Source: Petrolisthes cinctipes (Eukaryota > Arthropoda > Malacostraca > Decapoda > Porcellanidae). Taken from it: DNA of 64,000 bases. Below are positions 37,052 to 51,319 of this stretch, piece after piece. Under the pieces are notes generated by a model. The model was not told the DNA's origin, did no database searches, and saw only the letters and a program-made list of their open reading frames with translations. A program made the translations under genes and the position numbers. The stretch spans positions 310,001-374,000 of the forward strand of contig JAWQEG010000477.1 in assembly GCA_033782935.1 (NCBI GenBank). The letters run 5' to 3'. Within the stretch, counting starts at the first letter, position 1. Every line of letters begins with the position of its first letter.

Positions 37052-38395
37052 GTGTTAGAGTATTTTCAAAATACATTCTCAAAACATACTGAAAATCGAT
37101 CTTTTAGGTGCACAAAAGTCGATATGTGCATGCATCTTCAGTACCCGTTTATATCTCAAATTCAGGCTCAAAACACCCGAAAATTAAATATTTTGGGGTC
37201 CCAGAAGCAATCTGTACATGCCTACTCTGTGTTAGAGTATTTTCAAAATACAGGCCCAAAACATGCTGAAAATCGATATTTTAGATGCCCAAAGTCAATA
37301 TGTGCATGTATTTTCTGTACCCGTTTATATCTCAAATTCAGGCTCAAAACACCCGAAAATTCAATATTTTGGGGTCCCAGAAGCAATCTGTACATGCCTA
37401 CACAGTGCTAGAATATTTTCAAAATATAGGCTAAAAACATGCTAAAAATCGACATTTTAGGTGCCAAAAATTGATATCTCAAATTCAGTCCCAAAACACC
37501 CGAAAATTCGATATCTAGAGGTCCCAGAAGGTATCTGTACATGCCTACTCCGTGTTAGAGTATTTTCAAAATACAGGCCAAAAACATACTGAAAATCGAT
37601 CTTTTAGGTGCCCAAAAGTCGATATGTGCATGCATCTTCTGTACCCGTTTATATCTCAAATTCTGGCCCTAAACACCCGAAAATTCGATATTTTGGGGTC
37701 CCAGAAGCGATCTGTACATGCCTACTCCGTGTTAGAGTATTTTCAAAATTCAGGCCCAAAACATGCTGAAAATCGATATTTTTGGTGCATAAAGTCAATA
37801 TGTGCATGTATCTTCTGTACCCGTTTATATCTCAAATTCAGCCTCAAAACACCCGAAAATTCAATATTTTGGGGTCCCAGAAGCAATCTGTACAGTGCTA
37901 GAATATTTTCAAAATATAGGCTAAAAACATGCTAAAAATCGATCTTTTAGGTGCCAAAAAGTCGATATCTCAAATTCAGTCCCAAAACACCCGAAAATTC
38001 GAGATTTAGGGGTCCCAGAAGCGATCTGTACATGCCTACTCCGTGTTAGAGTATTTTCAAAATACATGCTCAAAACATACTGAAAATCGATCTTTTAGGT
38101 GCACAAAAGTCGATATGTGCATGCATCTTCAGTACCCGTTTAAATCTCAAATTCAGGCTCAAAACACCCGAAAATTCAATATTTTGGGGTCCCAGAAGCA
38201 ATCTGTACATGCCTACTCAGTGTTAGAGTATTTTCAAAATACAGGCCCAAAACATGCTGAAAATCGATATTTTAGATGCCCAAAGTCAATATGTGCATGT
38301 ATCTTCTGTACCCGTTTATATCTCAAATTCAGGCTCAAAACACCCGAAAATTCAATATTTTGGGGTCCCAGAAGCAATCTGTACATGCCTACACA
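37052..38395 (+). repeat. HOR block between 4.3- and 4.6-kb units
   Basis: Heads fall at 37052, 37229, 37405 (147 bp), 37552, 37729 (c5d), 37895, 38043 and 38220. It is c1-c2-c3-c4-c5d-c3-c1-c2 and resembles 26881-28371. The c3 at 37895 has the gagatttagg tag also seen at 28715 and 33057. Confidence 0.86.
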
Positions 38396-41300
38396 GTGCT
38401 AGAATATTTTCAAAATATAGGCTAAAAACATGCTAAAAATCGACATTTTAGGTGCCAAAAAATCGATATCTCAAATTCAGTCCCAAAACACCCGAAAATT
38501 CGATTTTTAGAGGTCCCAGAAGGTATCTGTACATGCATACTCCGTGTTAGAGTATTTTCAAAATACAGGCCAAAAACATACTGAAAATCGAACTTTTAGG
38601 TGCCCAAAAGTCGTTATGTGCATGCATCTTCTGTACCCGTTTATATCTCAAATTCTGGCCCTAAACACCCGAAAATTCGATATTTTGGGGTCCCAGAAGC
38701 GATCTGTACATGCCTACTCCGTATTAGAGTATTTTCAAAATTCAGACCCAAAACATGCTGAAAATCGATATTTTTGGTGCCCAAAGTCAATATGTGCATG
38801 TATCTTCTGTACCCGTTTATATCTCAAATTCAGGCTCAAAACACCCGAAATTCAATATTTTGGGGTCCCAGAAGCAATCTGTACAGTGCTAGAATATTTT
38901 CAAAATATAGGCTAAAAACATGCTAAAAATCGATCTTTTAGGTGCCAAAAAGTCGATATCTCAAATTCAGTCCCAAAAAAACCAAAAATTCGATATTTAG
39001 GGTTCCCAGAAGCGATCTGTACATGCCTACTCCGTGTTAGAGTATTTTCAAAATACATGCTCAAAACATACTGAAAATCGATCTTTTAGGTGCACAAAAG
39101 TCGATATGTGCATGCATCTTCAGTACCCGTTTATATCTCAAATTCAGGCTCAAAACACCCGAAAATTCAATATTTTGGGGTCCCAGAAGCAATCTGTACA
39201 TGCCTACTCAGTGTTAGAGTATTTTCAAAATACAGGCCCAAAACATGCTGAAAATCGATATTTTAGATGCCCAAAGTCAATATGTGCATGTATCTTCTGT
39301 TCCCGTTTATATCTCAAATTCAGGCTCAAAACACCCGAAAATTCAATATTTTGGGGTCCCAGAAGCAATCTGTACATGCCTACTCAGTGCTAGAATATTT
39401 TCAAAATATAGGCTAAAAATATGCTAAAAATCGATCTTTTAGGTGCCAAAAAGTCGATATCTCAAATTCAGTCCCAAAACACCCGAAAATTCGATATTTA
39501 GAGGTCCCAGAAGGTATCTGTACATGCCTACTCCGTGTTAGAGTATTTTCAAAATACAGGCCAAAAACATACTGAAAATCGATCTTTTAGGTGCCCAAAA
39601 GTCGATATGTGCATGCATCTTCTGTACCCGTTTATATCTCAAATTCTGGCCCTAAACACCCGAAAATTCGATATTTTGGGGTCCCAGAAGCGATCTGTAC
39701 ATGCCTACTCCGTGTTAGAGTATTTTCAAAATTCAGGCCCAAAACATGCTGAAAATCGATATTTTTGGTGCCCAAAGTCAATATGTGCATGTATCTTCTG
39801 TACCCGTTTATATCTCAAATTCAGGCTCAAAACACCCGAAAATTCAATATTTTGGGGTCCCAGAAGCAATCTGTACATGCCTACTCAGTGCTAGAATATT
39901 TTCAAAATATAGGCTAAAAATATGCTAAAAATCGATCTTTTAGGTGCCAAAAAGTCGATATCTCAAATTCAGTCCCAAAACACCCGAAAATTCGATATTT
40001 AGGGGTTCCAGAAGCGATCTGTACATGCCTACTCCGTGTTAGAGTATTTTCAAAATACATGCTCAAAACATACTGAAAATTGATCTTTTAGGTGCACAAA
40101 AGTCGATATGTGCATGCATCTTCAGTACCCGTTTATATCTCAAATTCAGGCTCAAAACACCCGAAAATTCAATATTTTGGGGTCCCAGAAGCAATCTGTA
40201 CATGCCTACACAGTGCTAGAATATTTTCAAAATATAGGCTAAAAACATGCTAAAAATCGACATTTTAGGTGCCAAAAAATCGATATCTCAAATTCAGTCC
40301 CAAAACACCCGAAAATTCGATATTTAGAGGTCCCAGAAGGTATCTGTACATGCCTACTCCGTGTTAGAGTATTTTCAAAATACAGGCCAAAAACATACTG
40401 AAAATCGATCTTTTAGGTGCCCAAAAGTCGATATGTGCATGCATCTTCTGTACCCGTTTATATCTCAAATTCTGGCCCTAAACACCCGAAAATTCGATAT
40501 TTTGGGGTCCCAGAAGCGATCTGTACATGCCTACTCCGTGTTAGAGCATTTTCAAAATTCAGGCCTAAAACATGCTGAAAATCGATATTTTTGGTGCCCA
40601 AAGTCAATATGTGCATGTATCTTCTGTACCCGTTTATATCTCAAATTCAGGCTCAAAACACCCGAAAATTCAATATTTTGGGGTCCCAGAAGCAATCTGT
40701 ACAGTGCTAGAATATTTTCAAAATATAGGCTAAAATTTTTAACATGCTAAAAATCGATCTTTTAGGTGCCAAAAAGTCGATATCTCAAATTCAGTCCCAA
40801 AACACCCGAAAATTCGATATTTAGGGGTCCCAGAAGCGATCTGTACATGCCTACTCCGTGTTAGAGTATTTTCAAAATACATGCTCAAAACATACTGAAA
40901 ATCGATCTTTTAGGTGCACAAAAGTCGATATGTGCATGCATCTTCAGTACCCGTTTATATCTCAAATATAGGCTTAAAACACCCGAAAATTCAATATTTT
41001 GGGGTTCCAGAAGCAATCTGTACATGCCTACTCAGTGTTAGAGTATTTTCAAAATACAGGCCCAAAACATGGTGAAAATCGATATTTTAGATGCCTAAAG
41101 TCAATATGTGCATGTATCTTCTGTACCCGTTTATATCTCAAATTCAGGCTAAAAACACCCGAAAATTCAATATTTTGGGGTCCCAGAACCAATCTGTACA
41201 TGCCTATTCAGTGCTAGAATATTTTCAAAATATAGGCTAAAAACATGCTAAAAATCGACATTTTAGGTGTCAAAAAATCGATATCTCAAATTCAGTCCCA

Positions 41301-43034
41301 AAACACCCGAAAATTCGATATTTAGAGGTCCCAGAAGGTATCTGTACATGCCTACTCCGTGTTAGAGTATTTTCAAAATACAGGCCAAAAACATACTGAA
41401 AATCGATCTTTTAGGTGCCCAAAAGTCAATATGTGCATGCATCTTCTGTACCCGTTTATATCTCAAATTCTGGCCCTAAACACCCGAAAATTCGATATTT
41501 TGGGGTCCCAGAAGCAATCTGTACATGCCTACTCCGTGTTAGAGTATTTTCAAAATTCAGGCCCAAAACATGCTGAAAATCGATATTTTTTGTGCCCAAA
41601 GTCAATATGTGCATGTACCTTCTGTACCCGTTTATATCTCAAATTCAGGCTCAAAACACCCGAAAATTCAATATTTTGGGGTCCCAAAAGCAATCTGTAC
41701 GTGCCTCTTCAGTGCTAGAATATTTTCAAAATATAGGCTAAAAAAATGCTAAAAATCGATCTTTTAGGTGCCAAAAAGTCGATATCTCAAATTCAGTCCC
41801 AAAACACCCGAAAATTCGATATTTAGGGGTCCCAGAAGCGATCTGTACATGCCTACTCCGTGTTAGAGTATTTTCAAAATACATGCTCAAAACATACTGA
41901 AAATCGATCTTTTAGGTGCACAAAAGTCGATATGTGTATGCATCTTCAGTACCCGTTTATATCTTAAATTTAGGCTCAAAACACCCTAAAATTCAATATT
42001 TTGGGGTCCCAGAAGCAATCTGTACATGCCTACTCAGTGTTAGAGTATTTTCAAAATACAGGCCCAAAACATGCTGAAAATCGATATTTTAGATGATTAA
42101 AGTCAATATGTGCATGTATCTTCTGTACCCGTTTATATCTCAAATTCAGGCTCAAAACACCCGAAAATTCAATATTTTGGGGTCCCAGAAGCAATCTGTA
42201 CATGCCTACACAGTGCTAGAATATTTTCAAAATATAGGCTAAAAACATGCTAAAAATCGACATTTTAGGTGCCAAAAAATCGATATCTCAAATTCAGTCC
42301 CAAAACACCCGAAAATTCGATATTTAGAGGTCCCAGAAGGTATCTGTACATGCCCATGCCTACTCCGGGTTAGAGTATTTTTAAAATACAGACCAAAAAC
42401 TTACTGAAAATCGATCTTTTAGGTGCCCAAAAGTCGATATGTGCATGCATCTTCTGTATCCGTTTATATCTCAAATTCTGGCCCTAAACACCCGAAAATT
42501 CGATATTTTGGGGTCCCAGTAGCGATCTGTACATACCTTCTCCGTGTTAGAGTATTTTCAAAATTCAGGCCCAAAACATGCTGAAAATCGATATTTTTGG
42601 TGCCCAAAGTCAATATGTGCATGTATCTTCTGTACCCGTTTATATCTCAAATTCAGGCTCAAAACACCCGAAAATTAAATATTTTGGGGTCCCAGAAGCA
42701 ATCTGTACAGTGCTAGAATATTTTCAAAATATAGGCTAAAAACATGCTAAAAATCGATCTTTTAGGTGCCAAAAACTCGATATCTCAAATTCAGTCCCAA
42801 AACACCCGAAAATTCGATATTTAGGGGTCCCAGGAGCGATCTGTACATGCCTACTCCGTGTTAGAGTATTTTCAAAATACATGCTAAAAACATACTGAAA
42901 ATCGATCTTTTAGGTGCACAAAAGTCGATATGTGCATGCATCTTCAGTACCCGTTTATATCTCAAATTCAGGCTCAAAACACCCGAAAATTCAATATTTT
43001 GGGGTCCCAGAAGCAATCTGTACATGCCTACACA
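38396..43034 (+). repeat. 4,639-bp HOR unit, copy 1
   Basis: Heads fall at 38396, 38544, 38721, 38886, 39034, 39211, 39387, 39535, 39712, 39888, 40036, 40213, 40361, 40538, 40704, 40858, 41035, 41211, 41359, 41536, 41712, 41860, 42037, 42213, 42367, 42544, 42710 and 42858. Tags are tacatgcatac (near 38531), a 1-bp deletion giving a 165-bp c5d (38721), a 6-bp insertion (near 40733), ctgtacgtgcctc (near 41695), agatgattaaag (near 42092) and a catgcc duplication (near 42350). Confidence 0.9.
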
Positions 43035-46000
43035 GTGCTAGAATATTTTCAAAATATAGGCTAAAAACATGCTAAAAATCGACATTTTAGGTGCCAAAAA
43101 ATCGATATCTCAAATTCAGTCCCAAAACACCCGAAAATTCGATTTTTAGAGGTCCCAGAAGGTATCTGTACATGCATACTCCGTGTTAGAGTATTTTCAA
43201 AATACAGGCCAAAAACATACTGAAAATCGAACTTTTAGGTGCCCAAAAGTCGTTATGTGCATGCATCTTCTGTACCCGTTTATATCTCAAATTCTGGCCC
43301 TAAACACCCGAAAATTCGATATTTTGGGGTCCCAGAAGCGATCTGTACATGCCTACTCCGTATTAGAGTATTTTCAAAATTCAGACCCAAAACATGCTGA
43401 AAATCGATATTTTTGGTGCCCAAAGTCAATATGTGCATGTATCTTCTGTACCCGTTTATATCTCAAATTCAGGCTCAAAACACCCGAAATTCAATATTTT
43501 GGGGTCCCAGAAGCAATCTGTACAGTGCTAGAATATTTTCAAAATATAGGCTAAAAACATGCTAAAAATCGATCTTTTAGGTGCCAAAAAGTCGATATCT
43601 CAAATTCAGTCCCAAAAAAACCAAAAATTCGATATTTAGGGGTCCCAGAAGCGATCTGTACATGCCTACTCCGTGTTAGAGTATTTTCAAAATACATGCT
43701 CAAAACATACTGAAAATCGATCTTTTAGGTGCACAAAAGTCGATATGTGCATGCATCTTCAGTACCCGTTTATATCTCAAATTCAGGCTCAAAACACCCG
43801 AAAATTCAATATTTTGGGGTCCCAGAAGCAATCTGTACATGCCTACTCAGTGTTAGAGTATTTTCAAAATACAGGCCCAAAACATGCTGAAAATCGATAT
43901 TTTAGATGCCCAAAGTCAATATGTGCATGTATCTTCTGTTCCCGTTTATATCTCAAATTCAGGCTCAAAACACCCGAAAATTCAATATTTTGGGGTCCCA
44001 GAAGCAATCTGTACATGCCTACTCAGTGCTAGAATATTTTCAAAATATAGGCTAAAAATATGCTAAAAATCGATCTTTTAGGTGCCAAAAAGTCGATATC
44101 TCAAATTCAGTCCCAAAACACCCGAAAATTCGATATTTAGAGGTCCCAGAAGGTATCTGTACATGCCTACTCCGTGTTAGAGTATTTTCAAAATACAGGC
44201 CAAAAACATACTGAAAATCGATCTTTTAGGTGCCCAAAAGTCGATATGTGCATGCATCTTCTGTACCCGTTTATATCTCAAATTCTGGCCCTAAACACCC
44301 GAAAATTCGATATTTTGGGGTCCCAGAAGCGATCTGTACATGCCTACTCCGTGTTAGAGTATTTTCAAAATTCAGGCCCAAAACATGCTGAAAATCGATA
44401 TTTTTGGTGCCCAAAGTCAATATGTGCATGTATCTTCTGTACCCGTTTATATCTCAAATTCAGGCTCAAAACACCCGAAAATTCAATATTTTGGGGTCCC
44501 AGAAGCAATCTGTACATGCCTACTCAGTGCTAGAATATTTTCAAAATATAGGCTAAAAATATGCTAAAAATCGATCTTTTAGGTGCCAAAAAGTCGATAT
44601 CTCAAATTCAGTCCCAAAACACCCGAAAATTCGATATTTAGGGGTTCCAGAAGCGATCTGTACATGCCTACTCCGTGTTAGAGTATTTTCAAAATACATG
44701 CTCAAAACATACTGAAAATTGATCTTTTAGGTGCACAAAAGTCGATATGTGCATGCATCTTCAGTACCCGTTTATATCTCAAATTCAGGCTCAAAACACC
44801 CGAAAATTCAATATTTTGGGGTCCCAGAAGCAATCTGTACATGCCTACACAGTGCTAGAATATTTTCAAAATATAGGCTAAAAACATGCTAAAAATCGAC
44901 ATTTTAGGTGCCAAAAAATCGATATCTCAAATTCAGTCCCAAAACACCCGAAAATTCGATATTTAGAGGTCCCAGAAGGTATCTGTACATGCCTACTCCG
45001 TGTTAGAGTATTTTCAAAATACAGGCCAAAAACATACTGAAAATCGATCTTTTAGGTGCCCAAAAGTCGATATGTGCATGCATCTTCTGTACCCGTTTAT
45101 ATCTCAAATTCTGGCCCTAAACACCCGAAAATTCGATATTTTGGGGTCCCAGAAGCGATCTGTACATGCCTACTCCGTGTTAGAGCATTTTCAAAATTCA
45201 GGCCTAAAACATGCTGAAAATCGATATTTTTGGTGCCCAAAGTCAATATGTGCATGTATCTTCTGTACCCGTTTATATCTCAAATTCAGGCTCAAAACAC
45301 CCGAAAATTCAATATTTTGGGGTCCCAGAAGCAATCTGTACAGTGCTAGAATATTTTCAAAATATAGGCTAAAATTTTTAACATGCTAAAAATCGATCTT
45401 TTAGGTGCCAAAAAGTCGATATCTCAAATTCAGTCCCAAAACACCCGAAAATTCGATATTTAGGGGTCCCAGAAGCGATCTGTACATGCCTACTCCGTGT
45501 TAGAGTATTTTCAAAATACATGCTCAAAACATACTGAAAATCGATCTTTTAGGTGCACAAAAGTCGATATGTGCATGCATCTTCAGTACCCGTTTATATC
45601 TCAAATATAGGCTTAAAACACCCGAAAATTCAATATTTTGGGGTTCCAGAAGCAATCTGTACATGCCTACTCAGTGTTAGAGTATTTTCAAAATACAGGC
45701 CCAAAACATGGTGAAAATCGATATTTTAGATGCCTAAAGTCAATATGTGCATGTATCTTCTGTACCCGTTTATATCTCAAATTCAGGCTAAAAACACCCG
45801 AAAATTCAATATTTTGGGGTCCCAGAACCAATCTGTACATGCCTATTCAGTGCTAGAATATTTTCAAAATATAGGCTAAAAACATGCTAAAAATCGACAT
45901 TTTAGGTGTCAAAAAATCGATATCTCAAATTCAGTCCCAAAACACCCGAAAATTCGATATTTAGAGGTCCCAGAAGGTATCTGTACATGCCTACTCCGTG

Positions 46001-47673
46001 TTAGAGTATTTTCAAAATACAGGCCAAAAACATACTGAAAATCGATCTTTTAGGTGCCCAAAAGTCAATATGTGCATGCATCTTCTGTACCCGTTTATAT
46101 CTCAAATTCTGGCCCTAAACACCCGAAAATTCGATATTTTGGGGTCCCAGAAGCAATCTGTACATGCCTACTCCGTGTTAGAGTATTTTCAAAATTCAGG
46201 CCCAAAACATGCTGAAAATCGATATTTTTGGTGCCCAAAGTCAATATGTGCATGTACCTTCTGTACCCGTTTATATCTCAAATTCAGGCTCAAAACACCC
46301 GAAAATTCAATATTTTGGGGTCCCAAAAGCAATCTGTACGTGCCTCTTCAGTGCTAGAATATTTTCAAAATATAGGCTAAAAAAATGCTAAAAATCGATC
46401 TTTTAGGTGCCAAAAAGTCGATATCTCAAATTCAGTCCCAAAACACCCGAAAATTCGATATTTAGGGGTCCCAGAAGCGATCTGTACATGCCTACTCCGT
46501 GTTAGAGTATTTTCAAAATACATGCTCAAAACATACTGAAAATCGATCTTTTAGGTGCACAAAAGTCGATATGTGTATGCATCTTCAGTACCCGTTTATA
46601 TCTTAAATTTAGGCTCAAAACACCCTAAAATTCAATATTTTGGGGTCCCAGAAGCAATCTGTACATGCCTACTCAGTGTTAGAGTATTTTCAAAATACAG
46701 GCCCAAAACATGCTGAAAATCGATATTTTAGATGATTAAAGTCAATATGTGCATGTATCTTCTGTACCCGTTTATATCTCAAATTCAGGCTCAAAACACC
46801 CGAAAATTCAATATTTTGGGGTCCCAGAAGCAATCTGTACATGCCTACACAGTGCTAGAATATTTTCAAAATATAGGCTAAAAACATGCTAAAAATCGAC
46901 ATTTTAGGTGCCAAAAAATCGATATCTCAAATTCAGTCCCAAAACACCCGAAAATTCGATATTTAGAGGTCCCAGAAGGTATCTGTACATGCCCATGCCT
47001 ACTCCGGGTTAGAGTATTTTTAAAATACAGACCAAAAACTTACTGAAAATCGATCTTTTAGGTGCCCAAAAGTCGATATGTGCATGCATCTTCTGTATCC
47101 GTTTATATCTCAAATTCTGGCCCTAAACACCCGAAAATTCGATATTTTGGGGTCCCAGAAGCGATCTGTACATACCTTCTCCGTGTTAGAGTATTTTCAA
47201 AATTCAGGCCCAAAACATGCTGAAAATCGATATTTTTGGTGCCCAAAGTCAATATGTGCATGTATCTTCTGTACCCGTTTATATCTCAAATTCAGGCTCA
47301 AAACACCCGAAAATTAAATATTTTGGGGTCCCAGAAGCAATCTGTACAGTGCTAGAATATTTTCAAAATATAGGCTAAAAACATGCTAAAAATCGATCTT
47401 TTACGTGCCAAAAACTCGATATCTCAAATTCAGTCCCAAAACACCCGAAAATTCGATATTTAGGGGTCCCAGGAGCGATCTGTACATGCCTACTCCGTGT
47501 TAGAGTATTTTCAAAATACATGCTAAAAACATACTGAAAATCGATCTTTTAGGTGCACAAAAGTCGATATGTGCATGCATCTTCAGTACCCGTTTATATC
47601 TCAAATTCAGGCTCAAAACACCCGAAAATTCAATATTTTGGGGTCCCAGAAGCAATCTGTACTTGCCTACACA
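43035..47673 (+). repeat. 4,639-bp HOR unit, copy 2
   Basis: All tags of copy 1 recur at +4,639 bp, including the 1-bp deletion (near 43486), the 6-bp insertion (near 45372), agatgattaaag (near 46731) and the catgcc duplication (near 46990). By eye only a few substitutions separate the copies, for example tttttgtgcc near 41586 against tttttggtgcc near 46225, cagtagcg near 42518 against cagaagcg, and tttacgtgcc near 47401. It is the most alike large pair in the window and probably the youngest. Confidence 0.9.
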
Positions 47674-48637
47674 GTGCTAGAATATTTTCAAAATATAGGC
47701 TAAAAACATGCTAAAAATCGATCTTTTAGGTGCCAAAAAGTCGATATCTCAAATTCAGTCCCAAAACACCCGAAAATTCGATATTTAGGGGTCCCAGAAG
47801 CGATCTGTACATGCCTACTCCGTGTTAGAGTATTTTCAAAATACATTCTCAAAACATACTGAAAATTGATCTTTTAGGTGCACAAAAGTCGATATGTGCA
47901 TGCATCTTCTGTATCCGTTTATATCTCAAATTCTGGCCCTAAACACCCGAAAATTCGATATTTTGGGGTCCCAGAAGCGATCTGTACATACCTTCTCCGT
48001 GTTAGAGTATTTTCAAAATTCAGGCCCAAAACATGCTGAAAATCGATATTTTTGGTGCCCAAAGTCAATATGTGCATGTATCTTCTGTACCCGTTTATAT
48101 CTCAAATTCAGGCTCAAAACACCCGAAAATTAAATATTTTGGGGTCCCAGAAGCAATCTGTACAGTGCTAGAATATTTTCAAAATATAGGCTAAAAACAT
48201 GCTAAAAATCGATCTTTTAGGTGCCAAAATGTCGATATCTCAAATTCAGTCCCAAAACACCCGAAAATTCGATATTTAGGGGTCCCAGAAGCGATCTGTA
48301 CATGCCTACTCCGTGTTAGAGTATTTTCAAAATACATGCTAAAAACATACTGAAAATCGATCTTTTAGGTGCACAAAAGTCGATATGTGCATGCATCTTC
48401 AGTACCCGTTTATATCTCAAATTCAGGCTCAAAACACCCGAAAATTCAATATTTTGGGGTCCCAGAAGCAATCTGTACATGCCTACACAGTGCTAGAATA
48501 TTTTCAAAATATAGGCTAAAAACATGCTAAAAATCGATCTTTTAGGTGCCAAAAAGTCGATATCTCAAATTCAGTCCCAAAACACCCGAAAATTCGATAT
48601 TTAGGGGTCCCAGAAGCGATCTGTACATGCCTACTCC
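47006..48637 (+). repeat. 816-bp unit in two tandem copies
   Basis: c4-c5d-c3-c1-c3 (177+166+148+177+148 = 816 bp) starts at 47006 and a similar set starts at 47822; a third start at 48638 shares only the first monomer head. Shared tags are ctgtatccg, gtacataccttctcc (near 47170 and 47986) and a c5d tail reading gaaaattaaatatt. The first copy overlaps the right end of the 4,639-bp unit, so this duplication happened within it. Confidence 0.87.
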
Positions 48638-49639
48638 GTGTTAGAGTATTTTCAAAATACATTCTCAAAACATACTGAAAATTGATCTTTTAGGTGCACA
48701 AAAGTCGATATGTGCATGCATCTTCAGTACCCGTTTATATCTCAAATTCAGGCTCAAAACACCCGAAAATTCAATATTTTGGGGTCCCTGAAGCAATCTG
48801 TACATGCCTACTCAGTGTTAGAGTATTTTCAAAATACAGGCCCAAAACATGCTGAAAATCGATATTTTAGATGCCCAAACTCAATATGTGCATGTATTTT
48901 CTGTACCCGTTTATATCTCAAATTCAGGCTCAAAACACCCGAAAATTCAATATTTTGGGGTCCCAGAAGCAATCTGTACATGCCTACACAGTGCTAGAAT
49001 ATTTTCAAAATATAGGCTAAAAACATGCTAAAAATCGATCTTTTAGGTGCCAAAAAGTCGATATCTCAAATTCAGTCCCAAAACACCCGAAAATTCAATA
49101 TTTAGGGGTCCCAGAAGCGATCTGTACATGCCTACTCCGTGTTAGAGTATTTTCAAAATACATTCTCAAAACATACTGAAAATCGATCTTTTAGGTGCAC
49201 AAAAGTCGATATGTGCATGCATCTTCAGTACCCGTTTATATCTCAAATTCAGGCTCAAAACACCCGAAAATTCGATATTTAGGGGTCCCAGAAGCGATCT
49301 GTACATGCCTACTCCGTGTTAGAGTATTTTCAAAATACATGCTAAAAACATACTGAAAATCGATCTTTTAGGTGCCCAAAGTCAATATGTGCATGCATCT
49401 TCAGTACCCGTTTATATCTCAAATTCAGGCTCAAAACACCCGAAAATTCAATATTTTGGGGTCCCAGAAGCAATCTGTACATGCCTACTCAGTGCTAGAA
49501 TATTTTCAAAATATAGGCTAAAAACATGCTAAAAATCGATCTTTTAGGTGCCAAAAAGTCGATATCTCAAATTCAGTCCCAAAACACCCGAAAATTCGAT
49601 ATTTAGAGGTCCCAGAAGGTATCTGTACATGATTACTCC
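48638..49639 (+). repeat. Irregular c1-rich block
   Basis: Heads fall at 48638, 48815, 48991, 49139, 49316 and 49492. The monomer at 49139 is a c1 head with a c3/c4-type tail (ttcgatatttagggg), and 49316 is a c1 head carrying the c2 word ggtgcccaaagtcaat. These mosaics break the usual c1-c2-c3 order. Confidence 0.83.
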
Positions 49640-51319
49640 GTGTTAGAGTATTTTCAAAATACAGGCGAAAAACATACTGAAAATCGATCTTTTAGGTGCC
49701 CAAAAGTCGATATGTGCATGCATCTTCTGTACCCGTTTATATCTCAAATTCTGGCCCTAAACACCCGAAAATTCGATATTTTGGGGTCCCAGAAGCGATC
49801 TGTACATGCCTACTCAGTGTTAGAGTATTTTCAAAATTCAGGCCCAAAACATGCTGAAAATCGATATTTTTGGTGCCCAAAGTCAATATGTGCATGTATC
49901 TTCTGTACCCGTTTATATCTCAAATTCAGGCTCAAAACACCCGAAAATTCAATATTTTGGGGTCCCAGAAGCAATCTGTACATGCCTACTCAGTGCTAGA
50001 ATATTTTCAAAATATAGGCTAAAAACATGCTAAAAATCGATCTTTTAGGTGCCAAAAAGTCGATATCTCAAATTCAGTCCCTAAACTCCCGGAAATTCGA
50101 TATTTAGGGGTCCCAGAAGCGATCTGTACATGCCTACTCCGTGTTAGAGTATTTTCAAAATACATGCTCAAAACATACTGAAAATCGATCTTTTAGGTGC
50201 ACAAAAGTCGATATGTGCATGCATCTTCAGTACCCGTTTATATCTCAAATTCAGGCTCAAAACACCCAAAAATTCAATATTTTGGGGTCCCAGAAGCAAT
50301 CTGTACATGCCTACACAGTGCTAGAATATTTTCAAAATATAGGCTAAAAACATGCTAAAAATCGATCTTTTAGGTGCCAAAAAGTCGATATCTCAAATTC
50401 AGTCCCAAAACACCCGAAAATTCGATATTTAGGGGTCCCAGAAGCGATCTGTACATGCCTACTCCGTGTTAGAGTATTTTCAAAATACATTCTCAAAACA
50501 TACTGAAAATCGATCTTTTAGGTGCACAAAAGTCGATATGTGCATGCATCTTCAGTACCCGTTTATATCTCAATTTCAGGCTCAAAATAACCGAAAATTC
50601 AATATTTTGGGGTCCCAGAAGCAATCTGTACATGCCTACTCAGTGTTAGAGTATTTTCAAAATACAGGCCCAAAACATGCTGAAAATCGATATTTTAGAT
50701 GCCCAAAGTCAATATGTGCATGTATTTTCTGTACCCGTTTATATCTCAAATTCAGGCTCAAAACACCCGAAAATTCGATATTTAGAGGTCCCAGAAGGTA
50801 TCTGTACATGCCTACTCCGTGTTAGAGTATTTTCAAAATACAGGCCAAAAACATACTGAAAATCGATCTTTTAGGTGCCCAAAAGTCGATATGTGCATGC
50901 ATCTTCTGTACCCGTTTATATCTCAAATTCTGGCCCTAAACACCCGAAAATTCGATATTTTGGGGTCCCAGAAGCGATCTGTACATGCCTACTCCGTGTT
51001 AGAGTATTTTCAAAATTCAGGCCCAAAACATGCTGAAAATCGATATTTTAGATGCCCAAAGTCAATATGTGCATGTATCTTCTGTACCCGTTTATATCTC
51101 AAATTCAGGCTCAAAACACCCGAAAATTCAATATTTTGGGGTCCCAGAAGCAATCTGTACAAGCCTACTCAGTGCTAGAATATTTTCAAAATATAGGCTA
51201 AAAACATGCTAAAAATCGATCTTTTAGGTGCCAAAAAGTCGATTTCTCAAATTCAGTCCCAAAACACCCGAAAATTCGATATTTAGAGGTCCCAGAAGGT
51301 ATCTGTACATGATTACTCC
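49640..51319 (+). repeat. 1,680-bp segment with a mosaic c2/c3
   Basis: Heads fall at 49640, 49817, 49993, 50141, 50318, 50466, 50643, 50819, 50996 and 51172. The c4 monomers at 49640 and 51320 share tacatgattactcc and acaggcgaaaaac or acaggagaaaaac, a 1,680-bp echo. The monomer at 50643 is a c2 head with a c3-type end running straight into c4 at 50819, so a c3 has been lost there. The one at 50996 is a c5 head with c2 body. Confidence 0.84.
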
